DNA of 64,000 nucleotides from Mycobacterium sp. 1245805.9. Lineage in GTDB: Bacteria; Actinomycetota; Actinomycetes; Mycobacteriales; Mycobacteriaceae. Of this stretch, positions 50,225 through 58,799 are shown piece after piece. Where the stretch lies: contig NZ_LZKR01000057.1 of the NCBI RefSeq assembly GCF_001672915.1, positions 1 to 64,000 of the forward strand, written 5' to 3'. The notes under the pieces are model-generated. The model searched no databases. It had not been told where the DNA came from and saw only the letters and a program-made list of their open reading frames with translations. The position numbers and the translations under genes are program-made. Every line of letters begins with the position of its first letter. Within the stretch, counting starts at the first letter, position 1.

Positions 50225-50647
50225 TCATTCCGCGCCTATCGCCGCTCCTGGCCTGGCGGTCTCCACGATGACGGTGGTGGCCTTGACGACGGCCACGGCG
50301 ACGCTGCCGGGCCGCAGTTTCAGCTCCTCGGCCGCGGCGGTGCTCATCAGCGAGACCACGGTGTGCGGGCCGCACTGCATCTCGACCTGCGTCATCACCG
50401 TGTCGCTGAGGACCTTGGTGACCAGGCCGACGAACCGGTTGCGGGCCGAGCTGCCGATGCTCAGCGGGTCCGGCGGCGGGGCGGGCGCGTTTGCCCGGGA
50501 AAATTCGGCCAGATCCTCGCTGGCGATGACCTTGCGTCCCGCCGCGTCGTGGGTGACCGACAACGTGCCCTGGTTGATCCAGCGACGGACGGTGTCGTCG
50601 CTGACTCCCAGCAGTTCAGCCGCCTGACGGATGCGCAGGTTCGGCAC
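50225..50647 (-). CDS. Helix-turn-helix plus TOBE (molybdate-binding-like) regulator
   Basis: 140 residues from GTG 50647. N-terminal MerR/excisionase-type helix-turn-helix (LRIRQAAELLGVSDDTVRRW), then a proline linker and a single TOBE domain (RNRFVGLVTKVLSDTVMTQV; VVSLMSTAAAEELKLRPGS). TOBE domains of this kind bind molybdate or tungstate. It may be a ModE/MopI-like sensor, an inference. In M. tuberculosis PE15-PPE20 occupy this position. TACGAT seven bases before the start implies a leaderless mRNA. Confidence 0.85.
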   Translation of the reverse strand: MPNLRIRQAAELLGVSDDTVRRWINQGTLSVTHDAAGRKVIASEDLAEFSRANAPAPPPDPLSIGSSARNRFVGLVTKVLSDTVMTQVEMQCGPHTVVSLMSTAAAEELKLRPGSVAVAVVKATTVIVETARPGAAIGAE

Positions 50648-51107
50648 GATTTCGATCGTAACTGATATTTGGCTGGGTGTTAGCTGGCACATCGCTGCAT
50701 AACCGCCGCCGACCTGGCGCTGGACTGCCGGGCCGCGACACGCGCGACACGCGACGAAAAATCTCGTGATCCCCGGCACCCGGGTTCGGGGCCGTCGGCC
50801 ACCGCCGTCGGCGCGCCCCGCGGGCGCCCCGCCCCCGCCTGGTGTTACGGCACAAAACCGCAGGTAGAACACGTTATTGGGGCCACCGAGAGCGCGTCGC
50901 CGCGACCGGCTCGGGGCGGCGCCGGGCCCGTCTCGGCGAGGCCCCGCCGGGCCCGTCCCGGCGGCTCACGCTGCACATTTGCACAATTAACCAGGGGGTC
51001 GGGTTAGATTTCGTCAGGAAGCCTGAGTACGGTCATCTCCGCTGGCTGAAGTACCCGGCAGAGACAAAAACGAGATCGATTATCGATTGATCAGATACGG
51101 AGGAATC
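50648..51107. other. 460-bp intergenic region between TOBE regulator and mihF
   Basis: No convincing gene. At the left edge lies the leaderless promoter of the TOBE gene (minus strand TACGAT, 50660-50655). 50700-50840 is GC-rich without recognisable structure. 50979-51010 holds a possible mihF promoter (TTGCAC at 50979-50984; TTAGAT at 51004-51009, long 19-bp spacer), giving a leader of about 90 nt. Near its end an ATCGATTATCGAT near-palindrome (51075-51087) lies just before the ribosome site and may be an autoregulatory site for mIHF. Confidence 0.5.
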
Positions 51108-51422
51108 GTGGCCCTTCCCCAGTTGACCGACGAGCAGCGCGCGGCCGCGTTGGAGAAGGCGGCCGCCGCACGTCGAGCGCGAGCAGAGCTCAAGGATCGC
51201 CTCAAGCGCGGTGGCACCAACCTCACCCAGGTGCTCAAGGACGCCGAAAGCGATGAAGTCCTTGGCAAGATGAAGGTGTCTGCGCTGCTCGAGGCCTTGC
51301 CGAAGGTGGGCAAGGTCAAGGCGCAGGAGATCATGACCGAGCTGGAGATCGCCCCCACCCGCCGCCTGCGCGGCCTCGGGGACCGGCAGCGCAAGGCCCT
51401 GCTGGAAAAGTTCGGCTCCTAA
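51108..51422 (+). CDS. mihF: Mycobacterial integration host factor
   Basis: 104 residues from GTG 51108, which has ACGGAGGA immediately upstream. Nucleoid-associated DNA-binding protein, essential in mycobacteria and needed for L5 phage integration. The all-helical protein has a basic N-terminal helix (AAARRARAELKDRLKRGG) and the helix-hairpin/H2TH-like LPKVGKVKAQEIMTELEIA, then RRLRGLGDRQRKALLEKF. Rv1388 is annotated much longer; the compact form fits the ribosome site here. Confidence 0.96.
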   Translation: MALPQLTDEQRAAALEKAAAARRARAELKDRLKRGGTNLTQVLKDAESDEVLGKMKVSALLEALPKVGKVKAQEIMTELEIAPTRRLRGLGDRQRKALLEKFGS

Positions 51423-51482
51423 CCCGACACCGCGACCATGCAGGCCGAACGGCCTGTTGGGGGCACCGACCCAGGAGCGCCA

Positions 51483-52106
51483 GTGAGCGCCGGCGGGGGG
51501 CCGGACGTCGCACGGGGGGCACGCCCTGAGCCATCAGGCCGGGGGCGTGTGGTCGTGCTGTCCGGTCCCTCCGCGGTCGGCAAGTCGACGGTGGTCCGGT
51601 GTCTGCGCGAGCGGATCCCCAACCTGCAGTTCAGCGTGTCGGCCACCACCCGGGCCCCGCGGCCCGGCGAGGTCGACGGCGTCGACTATCACTTCGTCAC
51701 CCCCGCCCGGTTCCAGCAGCTGATCGACGACGGCGCCCTGCTCGAGTGGGCCGAGATCCACGGCGGGCTGCACCGGTCGGGCACCCTGGCCGAGCCGGTA
51801 CGGGCCGCCACCGCGTCCGGGCTTCCCGTGCTCATCGAGGTCGACCTGGCCGGCGCCAGGGCGGTCAAGAAGGCGATGCCCGAGGCCCTCACGGTGTTCC
51901 TGGCGCCGCCCAGCTGGGAGGACCTGGAAGCCAGGCTGATCGGCCGGGGCACCGAGACGCCGGAGGCCATCCGGCGCCGCCTGGACACCGCGCGCACCGA
52001 AATGGCGGCGCAAAACGACTTCGACGCGGTGGTGGTCAACAGTCGATTGGAGTCAGCGTGCGCCGAATTGGTATCCTTGCTGGTAACTGCGCCGGGCCCG
52101 GCATGA
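51483..52106 (+). CDS. gmk: Guanylate kinase
   Basis: 207 residues from GTG 51483, chosen for AGGAG six bases upstream and agreement with the 208-residue Rv1389; an ATG at 51438 adds 15 residues without support. Phosphorylates GMP to GDP. P-loop [20 protein letters not shown]-binding [21 protein letters not shown] and lid [17 protein letters not shown]. Follows mihF by 60 bp and lies upstream of rpoZ. Confidence 0.96.
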   Translation: MSAGGGPDVARGARPEPSGRGRVVVLSGPSAVGKSTVVRCLRERIPNLQFSVSATTRAPRPGEVDGVDYHFVTPARFQQLIDDGALLEWAEIHGGLHRSGTLAEPVRAATASGLPVLIEVDLAGARAVKKAMPEALTVFLAPPSWEDLEARLIGRGTETPEAIRRRLDTARTEMAAQNDFDAVVVNSRLESACAELVSLLVTAPGPA

Positions 52107-52147
52107 ACCGCCTGACCAGACCAGATTCAAGCATCGAAGTTCTCTAG

Positions 52148-52510
<363 letters not shown>

Positions 52511-52523
52511 CGGGCCCGGCGCT

Positions 52524-53786
52524 GTGGACGACGGCAATCGGACCGCGAAAAGGGTCATCGTTGGCGTTTCCGGGGGCATCGCCGCCTACAAGGCATGCAC
52601 CGTCGTCCGTCAGCTCGCCGAAGCCGGCCACCAAGTCCGCGTCATCCCCACCGAATCCGCGCTGCGCTTCGTGGGCGCCGCCACCTTCGAGGCGCTGTCC
52701 GGGCAGCCGGTGCGCACCGGTGTCTTCGATGACGTGCCGGAGGTGCCGCACGTCCAGCTCGGCAAGGAGGCCGACCTGGTCGTCGTGGCGCCGGCCACCG
52801 CCGACCTGCTGGCCAGGGCCGTCTCCGGCCGCGCCGACGACCTGCTGACCGCGACCCTGCTGACCGCCCGGTGTCCGGTGCTGTTCGCTCCGGCGATGCA
52901 CACCGAGATGTGGTTGCACCCGGCCACCGTCGACAACGTGGCCACATTGAGGCGCCGCGGGGCCGTCGTGCTGGAACCCGCCTACGGACGGCTCACGGGC
53001 GCCGACAGCGGCGCGGGACGGCTTCCCGAGGCCGAGGAGATCACCACGCTGGCCCAGCTGCTGCTGGAACGCCACGACGCCCTGCCCTACGACCTGGCCG
53101 GGCGCCGGGTGCTGGTCACCGCCGGCGGCACCCGCGAACCGATCGACCCGGTGCGCTTCATCGGCAACCGCAGCTCCGGCAAGCAGGGCTACGCGGTGGC
53201 GCGGGTCGCCGCCCAGCGCGGCGCCGAGGTCACCCTGATCGCCGGGCACACGGCCGGCCTGATCGACCCAGCCGGCGTCAACGTGGTGCACGTCAGCTCG
53301 GCCGAGCAGCTCGGCGAGGCAGTGTCCAAGCACGCACCCGCCGCGGACGTGCTGGTGATGGCGGCGGCCGTCGCCGACTTCCGGCCCGCGCAGGTTGCCA
53401 CCGCGAAGATCAAAAAGGGCCCGGACGTCGCCGAGGAGCCGACGATCGAGCTGGTCCGCAACGACGACGTGCTCGCCGGCGCGGTGCGGGCCCGCGCGCA
53501 CGGGCAGCTGCCCAACATGCGGGCCATCGTGGGTTTTGCCGCCGAGACCGGCGACGCCAACGGAGACGTTCTGTTCCACGCGCGAGAAAAGCTGCGGCGC
53601 AAGGGTTGTGACCTGTTGGTCGTCAACGCCGTCGGCGACAACAAGGCGTTCGAGGTGGACAGCAACGACGGCTGGCTGCTGGCATCCGACGGCGCCGAGT
53701 CGGCGCTGCCACACGGCTCGAAGACGCTGATGGCCAGTCGTATCGTGGATGCAATCGTCGCGTTCCTGCACGGTCACAGCGGGTAG
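52524..53786 (+). CDS. coaBC: Bifunctional phosphopantothenoylcysteine synthetase/decarboxylase
   Basis: 420 residues from GTG 52524. Two consecutive steps of coenzyme A synthesis. The CoaC flavin domain (1-185) contains VGVSGGIAAYKA, the catalytic His in VPHVQLGKEADLVVVAPAT and PAMHTEMW. The CoaB domain has VTAGGTREPIDPVRFIGNRS and the lysine-bearing AVADFRPAQVATAKIKK. Orthologue Rv1391 (dfp). 13 bp after rpoZ. Confidence 0.96.
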   Translation: MDDGNRTAKRVIVGVSGGIAAYKACTVVRQLAEAGHQVRVIPTESALRFVGAATFEALSGQPVRTGVFDDVPEVPHVQLGKEADLVVVAPATADLLARAVSGRADDLLTATLLTARCPVLFAPAMHTEMWLHPATVDNVATLRRRGAVVLEPAYGRLTGADSGAGRLPEAEEITTLAQLLLERHDALPYDLAGRRVLVTAGGTREPIDPVRFIGNRSSGKQGYAVARVAAQRGAEVTLIAGHTAGLIDPAGVNVVHVSSAEQLGEAVSKHAPAADVLVMAAAVADFRPAQVATAKIKKGPDVAEEPTIELVRNDDVLAGAVRARAHGQLPNMRAIVGFAAETGDANGDVLFHAREKLRRKGCDLLVVNAVGDNKAFEVDSNDGWLLASDGAESALPHGSKTLMASRIVDAIVAFLHGHSG

Positions 53787-53804
53787 CAGGGTTTACTTCG
53801 CTAC

Positions 53805-53822
53805 GGCGCCCGGAGGGGTGCC
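53805..53822 (+). terminator. Hairpin after coaBC, possible terminator
   Basis: GGCGCCC-GGAG-GGGTGCC forms a 7-bp stem with one G-U pair and a 4-base loop, 18 bp after the coaBC stop. There is no U-tract, as is common in mycobacteria. It also sits just upstream of the metK -10. Confidence 0.35.
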
Positions 53823-53838
53823 GGATGACGCCAGAAGA

Positions 53839-53868
53839 TATAATTCGACTAACTAATTATTGGAAGGA
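53839..53868 (+). promoter_or_regulatory. metK promoter -10, AT-rich dyad and ribosome site
   Basis: A consensus TATAAT at 53839-53844, rare in this GC-rich genome, is followed by a dyad ATAATT-N9-AATTAT (53840-53845, 53855-53860) that spans the expected start near 53851, and then GGAAGGA as ribosome site. The dyad could be a repressor site. No SAM riboswitch fold fits in the roughly 26-nt leader. Confidence 0.6.
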
Positions 53869-53876
53869 TCGGGACT

Positions 53877-55088
53877 GTGAGCGAAAAGGGTCGTCTGTTT
53901 ACCAGTGAGTCGGTGACCGAAGGGCATCCCGACAAAATCTGTGACGCGATCAGCGACTCGGTCCTCGACGCGCTGCTGGCGGGGGACCCCCGCTCGCGGG
54001 TGGCGGTCGAAACGCTCGTGACCACCGGGCAGGTGCACGTGGTGGGCGAGGTGACGACGTCGGCCAAGGAGGCGTTCGCCGACATCACCAACACCGTGCG
54101 CGCCCGCATCCTCGACATCGGCTACGACTCGTCGGAGAAGGGCTTCGACGGGGCGTCGTGCGGGGTCAACATCGGCATCGGCCGTCAGTCGCCCGACATC
54201 GCGCAGGGCGTGGACACCGCGCACGAAACGCGCGTCGAGGGCGCCGCCGACCCGCTGGACGCGCAGGGCGCCGGTGACCAGGGCCTGATGTTCGGTTACG
54301 CGATCAACGACACCCCGGAGCTGATGCCGCTTCCCATCGCGCTGGCGCACCGCCTGTCGCGCAAGCTGACCGAGGTCCGCAAGAACGGCACGCTGGGATA
54401 CCTGCGCCCCGACGGCAAGACCCAGGTCACGATCGCCTACGAGGACGACGTCCCGGTGCGGCTGGACACCGTGGTCATCTCCACCCAGCACGCCGACGGC
54501 ATCGACCTGGAGAAGACGCTGGACCCCGACATCCGGCAGCACGTGCTGCAGACCGTGCTCGACGAGCTGGCCCACGACACCCTGGACTCGTCGGCGACCC
54601 GGGTGCTGGTCAACCCGACCGGCAAGTTCGTTGTCGGCGGGCCGATGGGCGACGCGGGCCTGACCGGCCGCAAGATCATCGTCGACACCTACGGCGGCTG
54701 GGCCCGCCACGGCGGCGGCGCCTTCTCCGGCAAGGATCCGTCCAAGGTGGACCGCTCGGCGGCGTACGCGATGCGCTGGGTGGCCAAGAACATCGTCGCC
54801 GCCGGGCTGGCGGAGCGGGTCGAGGTGCAGGTGGCCTACGCCATCGGCAAGGCCGCCCCGGTCGGGCTGTTCATCGAGACGTTCGGCACCGCAACGGTCG
54901 ACCCGGTCAAGATCGAGAAGATCGTGCCCGAGGTGTTCGACCTGCGGCCCGGCGCCATCATCCGCGACCTGGACCTGCTGCGCCCGATCTACGCGCAGAC
55001 CGCCGCCTACGGGCACTTCGGCCGCACCGACGTCGAGCTGCCGTGGGAGCAGCTCAACATGGTCGACGAGCTCAAGCGCGCGATCTAG
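53877..55088 (+). CDS. metK: S-adenosylmethionine synthetase
   Basis: 403 residues from GTG 53877. Makes SAM from methionine and ATP; supplies the methyltransferases of the window. Conserved signatures [13 protein letters not shown] near residue 8, [12 protein letters not shown] near 137 and [19 protein letters not shown] near 280. Length equals Rv1392. Ends 8 bp before the stop of a convergent PE gene. Confidence 0.97.
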   Translation: MSEKGRLFTSESVTEGHPDKICDAISDSVLDALLAGDPRSRVAVETLVTTGQVHVVGEVTTSAKEAFADITNTVRARILDIGYDSSEKGFDGASCGVNIGIGRQSPDIAQGVDTAHETRVEGAADPLDAQGAGDQGLMFGYAINDTPELMPLPIALAHRLSRKLTEVRKNGTLGYLRPDGKTQVTIAYEDDVPVRLDTVVISTQHADGIDLEKTLDPDIRQHVLQTVLDELAHDTLDSSATRVLVNPTGKFVVGGPMGDAGLTGRKIIVDTYGGWARHGGGAFSGKDPSKVDRSAAYAMRWVAKNIVAAGLAERVEVQVAYAIGKAAPVGLFIETFGTATVDPVKIEKIVPEVFDLRPGAIIRDLDLLRPIYAQTAAYGHFGRTDVELPWEQLNMVDELKRAI

Positions 55089-55096
55089 GCCGGCCG

Positions 55097-56863
55097 TCAG
55101 CGCCGGAAGAAACCGGAGACGCCGACGCCCAAGTTGGCGAAGCCGGTGTTGCCCTGGTCGAAGGGGTAACCCCCGCCGGTGTTGAAGAAGCCGGTGTTGT
55201 TGCCCAGGCCGGAGTTGAAGAACCCGGTGTTGCCGCCGATGCCCGTGTCGGTGTTCCAGAAGCCGGTGTGGTTGCCGTTGACGCCGGAGTTGCCGATGCC
55301 GGTGTTGTAGTCGCCCGTGCCGAAGTTGCCGATGCCGGTGTAGAAGCTGCCGCTGCCCGAGTTCTGGAAGCCCACGGCGAATTGACCGCTGCCGGAGTTG
55401 AAGAAGCCCATGTTGTTGCCGCCGGCGCCGCTGTTGTAAAAGCCCGAGTTGAGGCCGGCGCTGGCGGTGTTGTAAAAGCCCGAGTTGTAATCGCTGGTGT
55501 TGAAGAAGCCCGAATTGCCCGTGCCGGTGTTGCCGATGCCCGAGTTGCTCACCACGCCGGTCAGGTCTTCGGTGCGGCCCCAGCCCGTGTCCAGGTTGCC
55601 TGCGTTGAACAGCCCGGTGTTGGTGTTGCCCGAGTTGAAGAACCCGGTGTTGGTGTTGCCCAGGTTGAACGATCCGGTGTTGTCGCAGCCCGCGTTGAAG
55701 TCGCCGACGTTCTGGTCGCCGCCGTTGAAGCTGCCCATGTTGTACGCGCCGGCGTTGCCGACGCCGATGTTGTTGTAGCCGCCGTTGAGGTAGCCGATGC
55801 TGCCGTTTGACCCGTTGAGATCGCCGATGTTGTTCTGGCCGGCGTTCCACGAGCCGACGTTGCTGTCGCCGGGGTTGCCGACGCCGACGTTTTGCAGGCC
55901 GGCGTTGAACATTCCGGCGTTGGAGTAGCCGGCGTTCCACAACCCGGTGTTGGTGTTGCCGGTGTTGCCGACGCCGGTGTTGGCGTGGCCCGAGTTGAAC
56001 AGGCCCCAGTTGTGAGCGCCACTGTTGAACAGGCCGGTGTTGCCGCTGCCCGAATTGAACACGCCGACGTTGCCGGTGCCGGAGTTGAACAGTCCGACGT
56101 TGCCGCTGCCCGAGTTGAGCCCACCGAACGTGAAGTGACCCGTCGCGGTGTCGTAATACGTGCCGCCGATGCCGATTTCGTTGTTGCCGGTGAGCCCCAG
56201 GCCGACGTTGTTGTTGCCGGTGTTGCCCAGGCCGACGTTGTTGTTGCCAGCGTTGCCCCAGCCCAGGTTGCCGATGCTGCCGTTGGCGTTGAGGCCGCCG
56301 ATGCCGACCAGGTTGTCGCCGTTGAGCCCGATGCCGATGTTGTTGTTGCCGTAGTTGCCGACACCGAGGTTGTTGTTGCCCAGGTTCCCCATGCCCAGGT
56401 TCGCGCTGCCCCAGTTGCCGGTGCCGACGTTGCCGCCGCCGAGGTTGCCGCCGCCGAGGTTCCCGTCGCCGACGTTGCCGCCGCCCAGGTTGCCGGTTCC
56501 GTTGTTGCCGAGGCCCAGGTTGGCGATGCCCTTGTTGCCGCCGCCGGCGTTGGTGTCGCCGTTGTTTCCGACCCCCAACAGGTTCTGGAACTCGGCACCG
56601 GTGTACGCCGCGGTGTTCGAGGCCAGGTTCTGCGCGAAAACCCGATGAAACGCCGCCGCCTGCGCGCTGATCGCCTGGTAGGCCTCGGCATGGCCGGAGA
56701 ACACCGACGCGACGGCCGTCGACACCGCGTCCGCGCCCGCGGCCAGCACCTGGGTGGTCGGGATCGCCGCGGCGGCGTTGGCGGCGTTGATCGTCGACCC
56801 GATGCCGGCAATGTCTGTTGCCGCCGCAGTGACGAGCTCCGGTGTGACGAACACAAACGACAT
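55097..56863 (-). CDS. PE-domain protein with MPTR-like pentapeptide repeats
   Basis: 588 residues. The first 96 are a standard PE domain ([47 protein letters not shown]). The rest, about 490 residues, is not PGRS but GxGNxGxxN and FNSGxxNxGxF repeats typical of PPE-MPTR proteins. No PE/PPE-like C-terminal lipase domain follows; the chain ends in [13 protein letters not shown]. Probably exported by ESX-5 and surface-located, as the family suggests. The PE-plus-MPTR combination is unusual. Confidence 0.9.
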   Translation of the reverse strand: MSFVFVTPELVTAAATDIAGIGSTINAANAAAAIPTTQVLAAGADAVSTAVASVFSGHAEAYQAISAQAAAFHRVFAQNLASNTAAYTGAEFQNLLGVGNNGDTNAGGGNKGIANLGLGNNGTGNLGGGNVGDGNLGGGNLGGGNVGTGNWGSANLGMGNLGNNNLGVGNYGNNNIGIGLNGDNLVGIGGLNANGSIGNLGWGNAGNNNVGLGNTGNNNVGLGLTGNNEIGIGGTYYDTATGHFTFGGLNSGSGNVGLFNSGTGNVGVFNSGSGNTGLFNSGAHNWGLFNSGHANTGVGNTGNTNTGLWNAGYSNAGMFNAGLQNVGVGNPGDSNVGSWNAGQNNIGDLNGSNGSIGYLNGGYNNIGVGNAGAYNMGSFNGGDQNVGDFNAGCDNTGSFNLGNTNTGFFNSGNTNTGLFNAGNLDTGWGRTEDLTGVVSNSGIGNTGTGNSGFFNTSDYNSGFYNTASAGLNSGFYNSGAGGNNMGFFNSGSGQFAVGFQNSGSGSFYTGIGNFGTGDYNTGIGNSGVNGNHTGFWNTDTGIGGNTGFFNSGLGNNTGFFNTGGGYPFDQGNTGFANLGVGVSGFFRR

Positions 56864-56921
56864 CGCCGGTCCCTTTCCGTCACCCCCGCCTGCTCAACCA
56901 TCGGTCGGAGCGGGCAAAGCG

Positions 56922-57488
56922 TTACGGTCGGGGCAGCGGATGGTCGGCGTCCAGCGCGGGCAGCCCGTCGATGCTGCGCCGGTTGCGGTTGACGAGGTTT
57001 GCGAACTTCTCGTCGGAGGCCTGCGTGTGGTAGGCGTCGAGCACGGGCCGCTCGTCGACGAGCTCGTAGTAGGGCACCGCGAACCCGCAGGCGTCGGCGA
57101 TGCGTTCGAGGTCGACGACGATGACGGCGCGAACGCCGGCGCGCTGATCGCCGAAACGCGTTAGCAGACCGGGGAATTCGGCGTCGTCCGGGCGCACGAC
57201 GCGCCCGGTGCCGAACAGCCGCAGGATCCGCGAGTTGCGGGTGAACGAGCAGAACATGATCGTGATGCGGCCGTTGTCGCGCAGGTGGGCGATCGTCTCC
57301 ACGCCGCTGCCGAACAGATCGACGTACGCGACGGTGTGCTCGTCGAGCACCGCGAAGGTGTCCCGATAGCCCTTGGGGGAGAGGTTGATTCGGCCGCCCT
57401 CGGAGGGTGCGGTGGCGACGAAGAATACGGCCTGATCCGCGATGAAATCGGTCAGCGACTCATCGATACGCGAAAACTCTTTTGCCAC
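56922..57488 (-). CDS. Pyridoxamine 5'-phosphate oxidase-fold (FMN/F420-type) protein
   Basis: 188 residues from GTG 57488; TACGCT seven bases upstream indicates a leaderless mRNA, and the longer frame to 57599 overlaps alkB further. The split-barrel pattern is visible: FFVATAPSEGGRINLSPKGY, VAYVDLFGSGVETIAHLRDN and ITIMFCSFTRNSRILRLFGTG. Such proteins bind FMN, F420 or haem; the cofactor is not decidable here. Its 5' end overlaps the end of alkB by 37 bp on the same strand. Confidence 0.87.
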   Translation of the reverse strand: MAKEFSRIDESLTDFIADQAVFFVATAPSEGGRINLSPKGYRDTFAVLDEHTVAYVDLFGSGVETIAHLRDNGRITIMFCSFTRNSRILRLFGTGRVVRPDDAEFPGLLTRFGDQRAGVRAVIVVDLERIADACGFAVPYYELVDERPVLDAYHTQASDEKFANLVNRNRRSIDGLPALDADHPLPRP

Positions 57489-58693
57489 GCCGGAAAGCGT
57501 AGCGTCGTCGGCCCCGCGCTGTCGCCGGGTTTTAGCGCGGCCAGTCGGATGTCGCCGCCGTAGAAGTCGAGCACCCGCGGGTCCATCACCCGCCGCCACA
57601 GCGGCGGGATCAGCGCCACCAGCAACATCGCGCTGTAGCCGCTGGGCAGCTGCGGCGCGTCATCGACGTGGCGAAGCACCTGGTAGGGACGCAGCGGGTT
57701 CGCGTGATGGTCGGAATGACGCTGCAGATGGAAGAGCAGCACGTTGGTGATCACCGTGCTGCTGTTCCAGCTGTGCGCCGGCCGCACCCGTTCGTAGCGG
57801 CCGTTGGGCAGCTGCTGGCGCCGCAGCCCGTAATGCTCCATGTAGTTGACCGTTTCGAGCAGGGCGAAGCCCACGATCGCCTGGACGATCAGCCACGGCA
57901 GCACGACGGGACCGAACCATACGGAAAGTACGGTGAACAGCGCGGCGCTGATTAGCCATGCGTTCAGTATGTCGTTGTCCAGCGTCCAGCGAGATTTGCC
58001 GACTCCGGCCAACCGGGCCGCCTCGAGGCGCCAGGCGGAGCGCAGGCCACCGGCCACCGACCGGGGCAGGAAGGCGTAGAGGCCCTCGCCGAATCGGGCG
58101 CTGGCGGGGTCCTCCGCGGTCGCCACCCGGACGTGGTGCCCGCGGTTGTGCTCGACGTAGAAATGCCCGTAGCAGGTCTGGGCGAGCGCGACCTTGCTCA
58201 ACCGTCGCTCGGACCGCTCGCGCGTGTGTCCCAATTCGTGCGCGGCATTGATGGCCAGCCCGCCGATGAGGCCGACGGTCGCCATCAGCCCCAGCTTGTC
58301 GACGAAACCCATTGTGAGCCAACCGCCGCCGCTCCACAGCCAGCAGGCGAAGACCAGTGACAGGTATTGGTTGGGCAAGTAGAGGTAGGTGGCCCAGCGG
58401 TAAAACCGGTCGGTCGCCAGCCAGGCCAGCACGCTCTCGCCGGGAGTTTGCGAGTCCGGCCCGACCAGATGGTCGACGATGGGAATGATCACGAATGCCA
58501 GGATGGGAACGGTCCACCAGAACACGCCGAGCCCGGTGGCCCACACCGCCAGCCAGGACGGGAACACCAGCGCCGGGACGGCCGCCGCGAGCAGCCAGAG
58601 GTACCGCTTGGGCTTGGTCCAGCTTGCGGCCCGAAGTGGTACACCAGTACCAGAACATGCAGGAAGTCCAATTCGGAGTGGAAAACCTGTCAT
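57452..58693 (-). CDS. alkB: AlkB-type integral-membrane alkane 1-monooxygenase
   Basis: 413 residues. Non-haem di-iron hydroxylase of the membrane. Histidine boxes are intact: NAAHELGHTRER (H152, H156), EHNRGHH (181-187), LQRHSDHHA near 325, plus the AlkB signature NYMEHYGLRR. Six hydrophobic helices. Unlike most mycobacterial alkB loci, no rubredoxin or rubredoxin-linked TetR gene follows, so electrons must come from elsewhere. Divergent from a cholesterol oxidase gene with a shared 106-bp promoter region. TACTGT eight bases before the ATG suggests a near-leaderless start. Confidence 0.9.
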   Translation of the reverse strand: MTGFPLRIGLPACSGTGVPLRAASWTKPKRYLWLLAAAVPALVFPSWLAVWATGLGVFWWTVPILAFVIIPIVDHLVGPDSQTPGESVLAWLATDRFYRWATYLYLPNQYLSLVFACWLWSGGGWLTMGFVDKLGLMATVGLIGGLAINAAHELGHTRERSERRLSKVALAQTCYGHFYVEHNRGHHVRVATAEDPASARFGEGLYAFLPRSVAGGLRSAWRLEAARLAGVGKSRWTLDNDILNAWLISAALFTVLSVWFGPVVLPWLIVQAIVGFALLETVNYMEHYGLRRQQLPNGRYERVRPAHSWNSSTVITNVLLFHLQRHSDHHANPLRPYQVLRHVDDAPQLPSGYSAMLLVALIPPLWRRVMDPRVLDFYGGDIRLAALKPGDSAGPTTLRFPAWQKSFRVSMSR

Positions 58694-58722
58694 GGATACG
58701 TACAGTAGCGCATTTAACGTAC

Positions 58723-58737
58723 CTAAGGTATGCTTAG
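58723..58737. promoter_or_regulatory. Candidate operator between alkB and cholesterol oxidase
   Basis: CTAAG-GTATG-CTTAG is a perfect 5-bp inverted repeat, overlapping a second dyad TACC-TAA-GGTA (58720-58730). It lies over the expected -35 of the divergent alkB promoter and about 60 bp upstream of the cholesterol oxidase start, so one regulator could control both. Confidence 0.4.
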
Positions 58738-58799
58738 AGCGGAGTTAGTTAAATCACAGTTCGTTATAAACCCGCACGATCGGAGAGGCGACCCGGGTA

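Noticed and set aside
53787..53876. SAM riboswitch upstream of metK
   Set aside because: The probable leader is only about 26 nt and no SAM-box motifs are present; the AT-rich dyad is better explained as promoter/operator.
55100..56570. Regular ~15-30 bp repeats resembling a satellite or CRISPR
   Set aside because: They keep one reading frame and encode MPTR-like Asn-Gly repeats of a PE protein.
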